Assembly (NCBI RefSeq): GCF_003573695.1
Contig: NW_020621936.1
Location: forward strand, 11,594,001 to 11,658,000
Source of the DNA: Papaver somniferum
Taxonomy: Eukaryota; Streptophyta; Magnoliopsida; Ranunculales; Papaveraceae
Direction: 5' to 3'
DNA: 64,000 nucleotides
Part shown: positions 47,567 to 58,336 of the stretch, piece after piece
Layout of the letters: each line of letters starts with the position of its first letter
Position numbering within the stretch: position 1 is the stretch's first letter
Made by a program: the position numbers and the translations under genes
Notes under the pieces: model-generated
The model's database searches: none
The model's input: only the letters and a program-made list of their open reading frames with translations
Told to the model about the DNA's origin: nothing

Positions 47567-48586
47567 ATGGACCGAAATTCTATCTCCATAAACGTACCAC
47601 CAATCTTCAATGGCTCAAATTACTTGTGGTGGAAAATCGTTACGCTTGCTTTTATTCAAGCTCGTTATTTTCAAACATGGGTATGTGTTGTTAATGGCTA
47701 TGATCCTCCGGTTAATACAGAAGGCGATGTATCTATACCTAAGGGTATTGGTAGATATAGTGCAGAAGAAATCCTTGCTGCAAAGCAAAATTCTGACGGC
47801 TTAAATGTTATCATACATGCCATTACCCCAGATCTTCAGCATCATGTGACTACTTGCACAAAGTCTAAAGAAGCCTGGATATCTTAGAAACCGTATTTGA
47901 AGGGAATACCTGTGAAAAAGAAGCTAAGCTTCAAAACCTAAATTCTGATTGGGAAAACCTTCGTATGGAAGATGAAGATTCATTTGATGAGTTTAATCAC
48001 AAAGTGTCTGAAATTGTTAATGCATCTTTTGCATTGGGTAAGATTATTCCTGAAAAGGACATTTTGATGAAGATTCTCAGATCTCTGTCATCTAGATACG
48101 TTTCTAAGAAGTATGTCATCGTTGAAGGAAATAACCTGGATGTGCTTTCCAGAAATACTCTTGTGGGAAAACTAAAGATTTTGATCTTGAACTAAAACAA
48201 AGAGAATTATGTCACATGTCGTGCAACCCTGTTGCTACATCTGATAAAAAATCTCGTAGTCCTAAGTTGATTGATACAAAGGATTAGAATTGCTTTAATT
48301 CAACTCTGTCACTGTTTATACAACAGTTAAATAAAATTCCGAGACAGAGGAAAAGAAAGTCTCAAATGAAATCCTCTTCGATCAATGTAAAGGATAAAAA
48401 GGTTCAGAAGACTATGATAATAGAACTTGTTCCAAGTGCTACAAGAGTGTTCATGTTTTTCTTGATAATCCTGATAGGAAGGTGAGTGAGTTAACCAAAG
48501 CATGGATGGCTACTCTAGATTACTGTCCCGAGGAAGATGTCTGCGAAAGTTCTCTCAACTACTTTGCTGATATTCACACCTGTTCT
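47567..48586 (+). pseudogene. Copia-C2 gag (UBN2 type), broken
   Basis: ATG 47567 (MDRNSISINVPPIFNGSNYL), LWWKIVTLAFIQA, then TAG at 47885. A frame change leads to ETVFEGNTCEKEAKLQNLNS, MEDEDSFDEFNHKVSEIV, ILMKILRSLSSRYVSKKYVI and a shift near 48180. A knuckle reads CSKCYKSVHVFLDN near 48440, with Asn in place of the last Cys. This is the gag core that C1 lacks. The frame ends at the LTR border. Confidence 0.85.
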
Positions 48587-48681
48587 TGTTAGAGCACTGC
48601 TCGGCCGAACTCGCATGTGTTGCTATCTCAAGCATGTTTGTCAATGTTAGTGATCAAAACTATAAGTCTTAATTTCTAGCC

Positions 48682-51111
48682 TGAAAAAGCGGGGGTCTAA
48701 CAACATCACCCAATATTTCGCTTAGCAATCTGTATGGACTAACTCTGAAATACTTTCTAGAGAATCAACTAGACAGTCAGATTCAATCTAGGTAAAAGTA
48801 TCTCAAGGAGTTAATATCTCTCTCTTGTTTTGATTTACTCAAGCTAATAGAAATCAGCGAGTCCTAATCAAATACAAGGAATAACTCGGATGGTACCAAA
48901 GACCAATATCCGAGGATCAATCAATGACAATCAACAACCAAAGGTTGTATTACTCTAATTGACGATCTAACGCACAACCTGTATTATTTCAATTATAAAG
49001 ATAAAACAATATAATGCAGAAACTGAAATAACATAGACACCAGAAATTTTGTTAACGAGGAAACCGCAAATGCAGAAAAAACCCGGGACCTAGTCCAGAT
49101 TGAACACACACTGTATTAAGCCGCTACAGACACTAGCCTACTCCAAGCTAACTTCGGACTGGACTGTAGTTGAACCCCAATCAGTCTCACACTGATCCAA
49201 GGTACAGTTGTACTCCCTACGCCTCTGATCCCAGCAGGATACTGCGCACTTGATTCCCTTAATTGATCTCACCCACAACTAAGAGTTGCTACGACCCAAA
49301 GTCAAAGACTTGATGACAAACAAATTTGTCTCACACAGACAAGTCTATCGAAGGATTAATCTGTCTCCCACAGATAAACCCTAAAAGGTTTTATTCCGTC
49401 TTTTGATAGTAATCAAGGTGAATATTAACCCATATATAATCCGGTCTTATATTCCCGAAGAACAACCTAGAGTTATCAATCACCTCATAACAATCTTAAT
49501 CGTATGGTAGCGAAACAAGATGTTGTGAAATCACAAACGATGAGACGAAGATGTTTGTGATTACTTTTTATATCTTGCCTATCGGAGATATCAACCTCAA
49601 GCCAATCAATATGATTGTACTCGTACGATCGAAGATGCAAGATCAGATCACACAACTACGATAAAGTAGTATCGGTCTAGCTTCACAATCCCAATGAAGT
49701 CTTTAAGTCGTTAACCTGGTTTTAGAAGAAGAAAACCAAAGGTTAAAGGAGAACCGACTCTAGCATGCAAACTAGTATCACACGTAAGATGTGGGGATTA
49801 GTTTTGCATTGATGCTAGATGTCTCCTTATATAGTTTTTCAAATCAGGATTTGCCATTAAGTTACCTTGGTAACAAAGCAATCAATATCCACCGTTAGAT
49901 GAAATCCTGATTTAGATTCAAGCTAATATTTCTCAACCGTTAGATCGAAAACTTAGCTTGTTACACACAATTGAAATGCACGCTTCTAGGTTTGTTAACC
50001 GTACCCAAACGTATGCACTTGTTGGTTCAATAATAGTTAACTAAAAGGTTAGCCATATGAGCATTCATATCAACCATGTTCTTCTTCACCATAACTAGTT
50101 CACATGACTCAAATGAACTAGTTAGAGAGTTGTTAAATTGTAAGGAATTCTTATGTAACTACACAAGACACAATTGAAGCAAAGATGATTTGATTCACTC
50201 GAATCGGTTCATGAACTTTTATAGCCACGGTTTGCAAACTGCATTCCTTAGTATTTTTAAGTTTAAGTTCAGAAATAATCTTCAGATATATAACCTTCTT
50301 AAGTTCGCAGACTTGGTTCGCGGACTTAAGTTACCAGGCAGAGTTTACAAACTCCAGCAGAAATTCTCGGGATGAGAACTTTGCCGGTTCGTGGACTGGG
50401 TTCGCGGACTGAGTTCGCGGACTTAGCTTCACGCACTAGTTTGTCAACTCCAGCAGAAATTCTCGGGTTTGAGAACTTTGGCAGTTCGCGTACTTGGCTC
50501 ACGCCATTCTTCTGGTTCTCTTGATCAACAAAGTTCGCAAACTTTGGTTCAAGGAATAGGACTTATACATAAATGTGTTTCCACAATAATACTTATGTCC
50601 ACCATTGGTTATGTAATCTAAACTCTCATTCCAATCATTGAAACATTCTTCGTCAAAGCAATTGTCAAAGTGATTGAAACATATCATGACTTTCGTCACT
50701 AGGTAAAGATAAACTTGGTCGAAGCGAAAATCTTACCAACACATATTTCGAGATATAGATAGGCGAGGTATAATCGGATCGAAATACCAACTATGTATAA
50801 TCAAAGTCTATATATAGCATACGACTTTTTGTCTCAAGAAGTAGGAGATAGAATAGATAGACTTTTGAGTGATAAATAAGTTCAACTCTTCACATACCTT
50901 TTTGTCGAGAAGTTCCACCGGTTCCTTGAGTAGTTCTTCTTCTTGTATGATGAATCGCCATGAAGTCCTTGAACTCAACTACACTTTCTATCCTAGTCCG
51001 AGACTTATATATAGTAGACTAGAAATCAAGACTTATAGTTTTGATCACTAACATTGACAAACATGCTTGAGATAGCAACACATGCGAGTTCGACCGAGCA
51101 ATGCTCTAACA
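48682..51111 (-). repeat. Copia-C3 3' LTR
   Basis: 2430 bp, longer than C1 LTRs because the segment with AACTCCAGCAGAAATTCTCG and TTCGCGGACT repeats is duplicated (50340-50490). Confidence 0.88.
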
Positions 51112-52710
51112 ATCTCCCCCTTTGTCAATTTTAGTGACAAAACTATCAATACATATGGAATACAAAAAAGATAATGAAAACTTTAGTAGCTCCTATTCCA
51201 CATGTCTAATCTTCAACGTTCCTCGAAATCTTCGTCATTTCCAAGTACTCCAATGATCCTAAAGGTTGTAAGTTTAGCATCATCGTTGTTGAAGATCCGT
51301 AGCTATAACAATGAGAAAACATAATTCTCGATCATTGTTACACATTGTCATAGTATTATTACATAGTTTCAAAGTTCAATTGTATCACAACTTCAACAAT
51401 AATACTATGGTGATATGTATCACTCCCCCTTAGTCAATACTCCATCTCACATGGAAACCACTCCCCCTTACACAATGATCCGAAAACCATATGTATTTGT
51501 AGTAAGAACTACATATTAATTCTCCCCCTTAAAATTGGCAAAGGTACAAGAACGGGATCATAATGAAATTTCCGTAAGAGACGTTTCATGACTAAAAGAA
51601 AAAATACATACCAACTAATTTAGATGCAATCATAAAGCCGAAGCTAAATGCATTCATCAAGGAGTTTAAAGATACAAGATAACCCCTCTAAAATTCCACA
51701 ACCGCACACCCCTCAAGATATGACCATTAAGCACAAGTTCAAAAGAACTCTCCCCCATTTGATGTCATTCCCGAGAGAACAATAACGAGCGACCTTAATT
51801 TCAAAAGAAAAGAAGGATTTTTATTGGACACTAAATCCATAATAATGATTTTTATATCCAAAAACTCAATCAAATTAATCACAAGTAAACCCATGATTAA
51901 TTTAATCGGAATACACAACCAAATTAAACACAAAGTGATCAATTTAATTGATTATGCTCAACATAAGTAAACTTACGGAGCTACGACTAAGTTTAACCAT
52001 AAGGAATGATTATCTTAACCGTTCATATACTCAACACAAGAAAAACTTATGGAGTAATAACTAAATAACCAAACAAGATGATTAATTTAGTTCATAATGC
52101 TCGACATATAGTACCTTACGGAGCAACAACAAAGCTAATCAAAAATAATCAACTTGGTTGTTTAGTGCTCAACATAAGACACATTACAGAGCCTCACAGT
52201 ATTACATAAAATATGGATCAGTAAAGATCAATACTGTGGAATACACAGGGATTCATTCATTTGCACAAGCATATACAATAGCAATAATCCTTGGATACAA
52301 AAGATTTTAACCTATCTTCCATCAAAGATTGACAATATAGGCTTAACTTTTGTAATTGTCAAAAGTTCATTCATTCTTTAACCGATACATGAATATCGAT
52401 CATAAACGACTTTACTTTTGACAAAGTATGGGACAAACATAGTTCACGGACGTAAACACCAATATCCCATAATAAGTTGCAATATAACAAATCATACAGA
52501 TTAAATACTGCAAAAACATCATCCTCCAAATATTTTTAGAATTTTTTAAACCAAAAAAAAAAAACTAAAAAAGAACAAGAAGATGAAAAATAATAGATAT
52601 GTGTAGTCACAATCATTGCTATTCAAGCACTAGTTATTCTTCCAACTAAACCAAAAAGAAGACATACTAGGCAAAACAAAAATAACACAAGAAACTTGAT
52701 TTAAAACACC
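51112..52710 (-). other. Copia-C3 3' non-coding region
   Basis: No protein. Carries five CTCCCCC tracts (near 51115, 51424, 51464, 51524 and 51752), the inverted counterpart of the Copia-C1 3' region, then A/T-rich sequence up to the extra ORF. Confidence 0.6.
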
Positions 52711-52992
52711 TTAAACCCTGTCAGCAACGAGAGATTGAACATGGACGAGCTCATCAGTTGCCTTCTTTAGTTTGCTTTTCTGAAAATCAAGATTCCTTGT
52801 TGCAATTCCGAGTTGTTTACGTACTAGTTCAAAGTCTCGAAGTAGATTTCCTACCAGTTGTGATGACATCTGAACTGGTAGTTTGTTTTCATGATCAACA
52901 GCATGAAAGCATGTTATAGAAACATGATTCAACTCAAGAAAATTTCCCTTCTCAACTTCATCAACCTTGTTGTTTCCATCCATTGTGCCCAC
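52711..52992 (-). CDS. Extra ORF of Copia-C3, unknown, helix-rich
   Basis: 93 codons from MGTMDGNNKVDEVEKGNF. The second half (LLRDFELVRKQLGIATRNLD, FQKSKLKKATDELVHVQSL) has heptad-like leucine/valine spacing, suggesting a coiled coil. It sits downstream of gag where pol would be. About 50-60 bp upstream on the same strand is a TATA-like TTTAAATACAG (near 53035), so it may have its own promoter. No transmembrane segment and no known domain. It could be a captured host fragment or an element-specific accessory gene. Confidence 0.4.
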   Translation of the reverse strand: MGTMDGNNKVDEVEKGNFLELNHVSITCFHAVDHENKLPVQMSSQLVGNLLRDFELVRKQLGIATRNLDFQKSKLKKATDELVHVQSLVADRV

Positions 52993-53460
52993 ACAAGAAG
53001 AATCAAGTAGAATCTTTTGACCTTACAAAACACTGTATTTAAATGGTGTTCCAAGAAACCCTAGGCACAATGACGTCCGTATGGGCCTGGTACGTGTACT
53101 TGGTCAGCACGTATGTGAGACCCGGGAAAAGGAGAGGAACAAGAAATCTAGGGAAGAAAACAAAACTTAACAAAGAACTCAATACAACCCTGACGGCTTT
53201 CTCAAGATAAGCAAATCCTGAGAACAAAGAGCATCCATTTTTTGCTTAAAAGAAGGATGCAACTTTAAGCAGTCATAGTGTATTAGGATGAGCATCTTGC
53301 TCATCAATATGCACTTCTTATTTTCCTTTTTCAAAGGTATTTAGAGATACATTACTCGTCAAAGCTGAAGAAGTTTTATCAAGAGAAGAGTTGGGAATAC
53401 CTGAGTCAACTGCTTTCCATGTTTTCTTGATGCTTCATTTGAGTCTGTTTACGCTGATTT
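52993..53460 (-). other. Copia-C3 internal spacer with hydrophobic frame
   Basis: Holds a 62-codon minus-strand frame (53227-53039) with a hydrophobic run (VVLSSLLSFVFFPRFLVPLL) that might be a membrane segment, and the TATA-like site near 53035. It could be the 5' part of the cargo ending in the 52711-52992 ORF. No family recognised. Confidence 0.3.
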
Positions 53461-54654
53461 TCAGATCCGCGACTCGATTGTTGATATGCAAGAAGTCTGG
53501 AGCAGAAGTCTTGGATTTACAGCTTCCTTAATGAGAGATGAGGAACATAACCTTTCCCTTTTTCTCCTATGCCTTTTTTTCTTTGCAGGGTCAGTCATCC
53601 TGTCGCCACTCTTTCGTCTTCCATTGTAGGCATTTTTTGTTTTGAACACACAATTGAGAAAGGACTTATCATGGTACATTTCTTGAGTGTTGAAGGTGCC
53701 TTTTCTAAAAATGTGTGAAATCGGTTTAACGACTTCCTTAGACATCCAAGTAAGAATGTTATGAAGCTTTTCATTCCTCAACCGAAAACGACATCTTAAC
53801 TCAGAATGTCCTTTATTCCCGCAGTAATAGCAGTTAAAGGAATTACTTTTAACCGTCCTCTTGTGAGCAAATTTAGAAGAAGTAGACTCCTGTTTTTTAG
53901 GACCGTTGCAGGCTGCCAAAGGTTTTTCACATGGAGAATTATTAGTAGCTTTAACAAAGTTGATCTTACTAGCTTTTGGAACGTCTATTCCTTTATAGCC
54001 CAGACCATGTGTATCACGGTGTTCTTTACATGCTCCAAGCATAGAAGATAATTTTGTAGAGCTCGAATTGAATCTACTCAGACTCTCTTCCAGTGATTTT
54101 ACTTTATTAAGAGAAGTTGCAAGCTCAGTCTTCAAGGATTTTTCTTTGGCGAGAAGATTGTGCTCTTTGTCACTAAAACGTTTTTGTTGAGAATCATGTC
54201 TTGCTTCAGTTTATGCAAGTCTTTCTTTCAATACAGAGAGATTTCGAAAAAGAGTGTCACACTCAGATTTTTTTGTGCGAATATCTTCTTCATGATCTTT
54301 AACGGTAGATTGTAAGAGTTTATATCCACTATCATAACCTTTAAAGAGTTTTCTCAACTTTCTGTTTTCTTGACAAAGATGACCCATATATTTTCTCAAA
54401 CAGGATGTTGACTTCTTTTCCTTCAAAGCACGGTCAAACAGCTTGATATATTGAGAGACTTCCTCATCAATACTTTGTCCCTCTTCTGAATCACTATCAT
54501 CTGAAAGATCATCCAACTGTTCATCAAGAGATTTTTTCCAGTCGAAGGTGGATTAAGTTACTGGACAAGTTTTAGATCTTTTCTCAGAAATCCTTTGAGA
54601 TTCACGTGAGTGGCTCTGAACTGATGTTACGTTATCAGAGATTCTCTTGTCCAT
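53461..54654 (-). pseudogene. Copia-C3 gag-like protein, UBN2-less, two stops
   Basis: ATG 54654 (MDKRISDN) in one frame to 53461, with stops only near 54555 and at 54211-54213. Acidic DDLSDDSDSEEGQSIDEE is followed by a long coiled-coil-like part (YIKLFDRALKEKKS ... LLQSTVKDHEEDIRTKK ... LNKVKSLEESLSRFNSSS). Then a CCHC knuckle (CYYCGNKGHSELRCRFR) and a basic tail (PAKKKRHRRKRER). This is the C-terminal half of gag as in C1-type elements; the UBN2 core seen in C2 is absent. A non-autonomous element could use it to bind its RNA. Confidence 0.75.
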
Positions 54655-54720
54655 AGATTCAGATCGCTACAAACACAGACTTGTAAGGTCTTGAACGTGT
54701 TTGCCTGCTCTGATACCAAT

Positions 54721-55673
54721 TGAAAAAGCGGGGTTCTAACAACACCACCCAATATTTCGCTTAGCAATCTGTATGGACTAACTCCGAAATACTTCTAGAG
54801 AATCAACTAGACAGTCAGACTCAATCTAGGTAAAAGTATCTCAAGGAGTTAACATCTCTCTCTTGTTTTGATTTACTCAAGCTAATAAAAATCAGCGAGT
54901 CCTAATCAAATACAAGGAATAACTCGGATGGTACCAAAGACCAATATCCGAGGATCAATCAATGACAATCAACAACCAAAGGTTGGATTACTCTAATTGA
55001 TGATCTAACGCACAACCTGTATTATTTCAATTATAAAGATAAAACAATATAATGCGGAAACTGAAATAACACAGACACCAGAAATTTTGTTAACGAGGAA
55101 ACCTCAAATGCAAAAAAAACCCCGGGACCTAGTCCAGATTGAACACGCACTGTATTAAGCCGCTACAGACACTAGCCTACTCCAAGCTAACTTCAGACTG
55201 GATTGTAGTTGAACTCCAATCATTCTCACACTGATCCAAGGTACAATTGTACTCCCTACGCCTCTGATCCCAGCAGGATACTGCGCACTTGATTCCCTTA
55301 TCTGATCTCACCCACAACTAAGAGTTGTTACGACCCAAAGTCGAAGACTTGATGACAAACAAATTTATCTTACACAGACAAGTCTATCGAAGGATTAATC
55401 TGTCTCCCACAAATAAACCCTAAAAGGTTTTCTTCCGTCTTTTGATAGTAATCAAGGTGAACAGGAACCAATTTATAATCCGGTCTTATATTCCCGAAGA
55501 ACAACCTAGAGTTATCAATCACCTCACAACAATCTTAAGCGTATGGTAGCGAAACAAGATGTTGCGGAATTACAAACGATGAGACGAAGATGTTTGTGAT
55601 TACTTTTTATATCTTGCCTATCGGAGATATCAATCTCAAGCCAATCAATATGATTGTACTCGTACGATAGAAG
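54721..55673 (-). repeat. Copia-C3 5' LTR, partial
   Basis: 953 bp at the primer-site end of the LTR, near-identical to 48682-49636. Truncated by the Gypsy insertion. Confidence 0.88.
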
Positions 55674-56128
55674 TGTTGATGGTGGATTTTAGTTCAGGGC
55701 TAAAATTGTAAAACCAAATCTAATGCGCTAACATCCTACAAAGGGTGAAGCCGTTTGATAAGTGATGAGTACCTCTTCGCTTTATTCGAAGCAATACGAT
55801 AAATATACAAAATTCACCCAGAATGGTGCATGTAGCAACCATCCCAAATATTCTGTGAATTAATAACATTGTCAATTAATGCACGAGGTGCCTTGTATTT
55901 CCTGTGATGTTCTCAGCAGGACCCTCATTATTGACGCAGCATGACGACTGAGTCGTTACTCTCAGCAGAGTAACACGAATCTCCGAGTGTCAATAGTGAG
56001 GCATGCACGAAATACCCATACATGACATACCATTCTCTAACAAAGAGAATCTCGTATCAGCATGCTTATATTAGCCTGATCGAGCAAGTTTAATCCCTTA
56101 AAGGAAATCTCCGTGTCAGTCTCAGAAA

Positions 56129-57283
56129 CGATCACGGCCACACAAGTTGGCCACATAATTTAACTAGCCTAGACAAACCCTAGCAGGATCAGGCGACCAC
56201 TGTAATGACCGCCAACGGGCCCGTTTATACCCTGGTCGGTCGAACGCATGCTACACTCCCAAACAGGCACCGATCGTCGGCCTTGAAGTGGGATGGTTGA
56301 GCTGGTTTCCGTTGTATGGAGTAGCTAGGAATGGCTCGTGCGAGCAAGGCTGTCAAAGACAGTCTCAAAAGAAATCGCGACCGTCCAACTTCACCAGCCT
56401 AGTTGGACGGCTTGGATCCTCCCGCAATCGATCGGTGAAGTGTTGGCATGCAAATTGACGGGCCCACTTCTCACCTACCTGACCGACTCTCTCACAGCCT
56501 AGTCATAGAGCAAGAAACGTTTTCTCAGAGAGAGGCTGGCATGATGCTTAAAGGGTCGCGGAAATTCCACTAGCGTCTTAAAACAATCACAACCATCCAG
56601 CTTCGTCGGCATGTTTGGATGGCTTAGATCGCGCCTAGGACCATCGGGCAGGTATACATATGCTCACTGCGGCCCAATGTGGTCCCCACACGGTTGGTCT
56701 CCCCAAAGGAGGAGCATAGCCTGACAAACCATTTGGCCAAAGTCATGCACGTGTGACTACTTCAAAACCCTAATTAGGGTTTGCGGCGCTGCATAACTGC
56801 CGCAGTTCGATCACGACCATCCATCTTCGCAAGCTTGGATGAAGGGTGTAGATATAGACTAAAGATGTACCAAGAGTATCAACGTGATCACCATGGGCCC
56901 ACCTATGCGTGTGACTTATCGACCTAGGCCAACCATGGCCGAGCGCCTCTAAACGCACGCCCAAAAGAGGCCTGTCACGCAATTCCCAAATCCTTTGCGA
57001 TAAAGGATTTCTATTGCAAATCGATCACGGCCACTCATCTTTGCCGGTCAACTTGAGTGGCCTAGATCAAGCATTCATGGGGCAGAGAGGAATAGACGTG
57101 CACAACAATAGGCCGCCTTCATGCGTAACCAATCGGTCCCATCAAAATTGGCGCCCATATGTGGATTCAGTGAAGCCGAAGAGGGATGCCCGTGCACCTC
57201 TTAAACCCTAATATTTCATCAAATGGTCACAAATAAGTGCCGCAAACCATCTCGTCCGTCCAACTTTGCAAGCTTGGTCGGAC
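56129..57283 (+). repeat. Six tandem diverged repeats with hairpin cores in the Gypsy LTR
   Basis: Hairpin stems: GGCCA/TGGCC near 56135; CCGTCCAACT/AGTTGGACGG 56381-56410; CCATCCA/TGGATGG 56593-56622; CATCCA/TGGATG 56818-56841; GGCCACTCA/TGAGTGGCC 57029-57062; GTCCGTCCAA/TTGGTCGGAC 57254-57283. Each is preceded by a GATCAC- or GCGACC-like lead and mostly followed by CTTGG or CTAGATC-like sequence. Stem bases differ among copies while pairing is kept. Confidence 0.65.
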
Positions 57284-57859
57284 AACCTAGGTTAAAGGTT
57301 AAACGACCAATGAGGCATCTTGGTGATCACCGTCCGTCACTCTACCACAAGGAGTAATCGGCCGAAGCAAGGCTTGTCTATGCAGCCTCCAAATAATCAC
57401 TCGAAGATGGTTGGACGTGATGCTATTTTAAGACTCTTAATCCGCGACTTACTCCGTTAAGCTTTAAAACAGCGATGCTTCATACATATTGATTGCATTC
57501 GATGCATTACATGCATAGAGTGTACACGATATTTCATAAATATCGATTTCCTAAGTAACTCAGTTATTTAACCTAGCATCGTATGCTACTTCATGTGGGT
57601 CCCATGATCCACTCATTCGAGACATCAAGCATGTCACAAACTGGGGGATACTTACTGGGGTATTGGTCTGGCGGTTTACAGCGTGCAGCGTGCAACGCGC
57701 CATTACAAGAACGTGTCAGGAGGCATGGACGGTTAGCGGTGATGGAAGAAATGGTCAAAGACGTGATCGTGTAACAATCACCACTTCTACACGACCCCAC
57801 TACTCCATCACTCCACTTCCTCCACTTCCTACGAGATGAGGGTTGCGCTCAATGACTTG

Positions 57860-57867
57860 TATAAATA
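57860..57867 (+). promoter_or_regulatory. TATA box of the Gypsy-Tat LTR
   Basis: TATAAATA followed by GGTCCTTCACC. A CAA-rich leader (ACAACACAAAAAAAAGAGAC) follows. It lies about 390 bp before the LTR end, as expected for the U3/R border. Confidence 0.7.
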
Positions 57868-58256
57868 GGTCCTTCACCTATTTTCCAAACAACACAAAAA
57901 AAAGAGACAAGCACAGAAAACCAAGTGTTGTCATTCGTATCCAGAAAACACCAGAACTGATACCTTACATTTTGCAAGCCAGTTCAGCTTTCTGATACAA
58001 GTCATAAACAACGAACACCTTCACAATCTCAACACCTTCTTCGCTTCCCTCCCTAAGATCAACCCCATCTCCTTCACTTTGTGACCGAAGCAAGTCTGGA
58101 ATGGCCATTTCTTGGTTTAGGCCAGAATTGTATAGATTGATCTCTCGAATCAAAATCACTTCCGTGCAGTGCATTTGTTTAGGGTTTAGATTCATTTCTC
58201 ATCCACACACACAAAATTACCAAAAACAGCAGAAATAGTTTTCACCCATAAATAAC

Positions 58257-58274
58257 TGGCGACCACAGTGGGAG
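58257..58274 (+). other. Gypsy-Tat primer-binding site
   Basis: TGGCGACCACAGTGGGAG, close to the TGGCGCCGTCTGTGGGAA type used by plant Tat elements. Divergence from it may reflect mutation. Confidence 0.6.
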
Positions 58275-58336
58275 ATTAATCTCTCGGTTGTGAAGTCAAG
58301 TTATTCAATACCCAATCTCATTTGGTTGATTTCAAA

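Larger units (their letters stand above)
45187..48680 (+). mobile_element. Copia-C2: family C member, pol deleted, 3' LTR cut
   Basis: 5' LTR 45187-47500 (TGTTAGAGCACTGCTCGG ... CGCTTTTTCA), then primer site TGGTATCAGAG (from 47503), a gag region, and the first 94 bp of a 3' LTR (48587-48680). The gag sequence runs straight into the 3' LTR without a polypurine tract, so pol and the 3' non-coding part were lost by deletion. The 3' LTR is cut at 48680 by insertion of Copia-C3 in the opposite orientation. Confidence 0.88.
48682..55673 (-). mobile_element. Copia-C3: pol-less family C element, inverted, cut by Gypsy-Tat
   Basis: 3' LTR 48682-51111 (2430 bp; on the plus strand it begins TGAAAAAGCGGG and ends GCTCTAACA). 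Polypurine tract CTCCCCCTTT adjoins at 51112-51125. Primer site (plus-strand GCTCTGATACCA) sits at 54707-54718, and the 5' LTR is partial (54721-55673). The interior of 3.6 kb holds a gag-like region and one extra ORF but no integrase, RT or RNase H, so it is non-autonomous by content, not by small mutations. The 5' LTR stops where the Gypsy LTR begins at 55674; its remainder should lie beyond the window. Confidence 0.88.
55674..58248 (+). repeat. Gypsy-Tat 5' LTR
   Basis: About 2.57 kb; the start is fixed by the junction with the C3 LTR and the end is approximate, just before the primer site at 58257. More G/C-rich than its surroundings. Contains six diverged ~210-250 bp repeats (56.1-57.3 kb) each with a short hairpin, and a TATA box at 57860-57867. 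Confidence 0.8.

Noticed and set aside
53806..54051. Plus-strand 81-codon frame opposite the Copia-C3 gag
   Set aside because: Shadow of the minus-strand gag, which has a clear CCHC knuckle.
57591..58195. Short frames in the Gypsy-Tat LTR
   Set aside because: They lie in the promoter/R-U5 region of the LTR and show no protein features.
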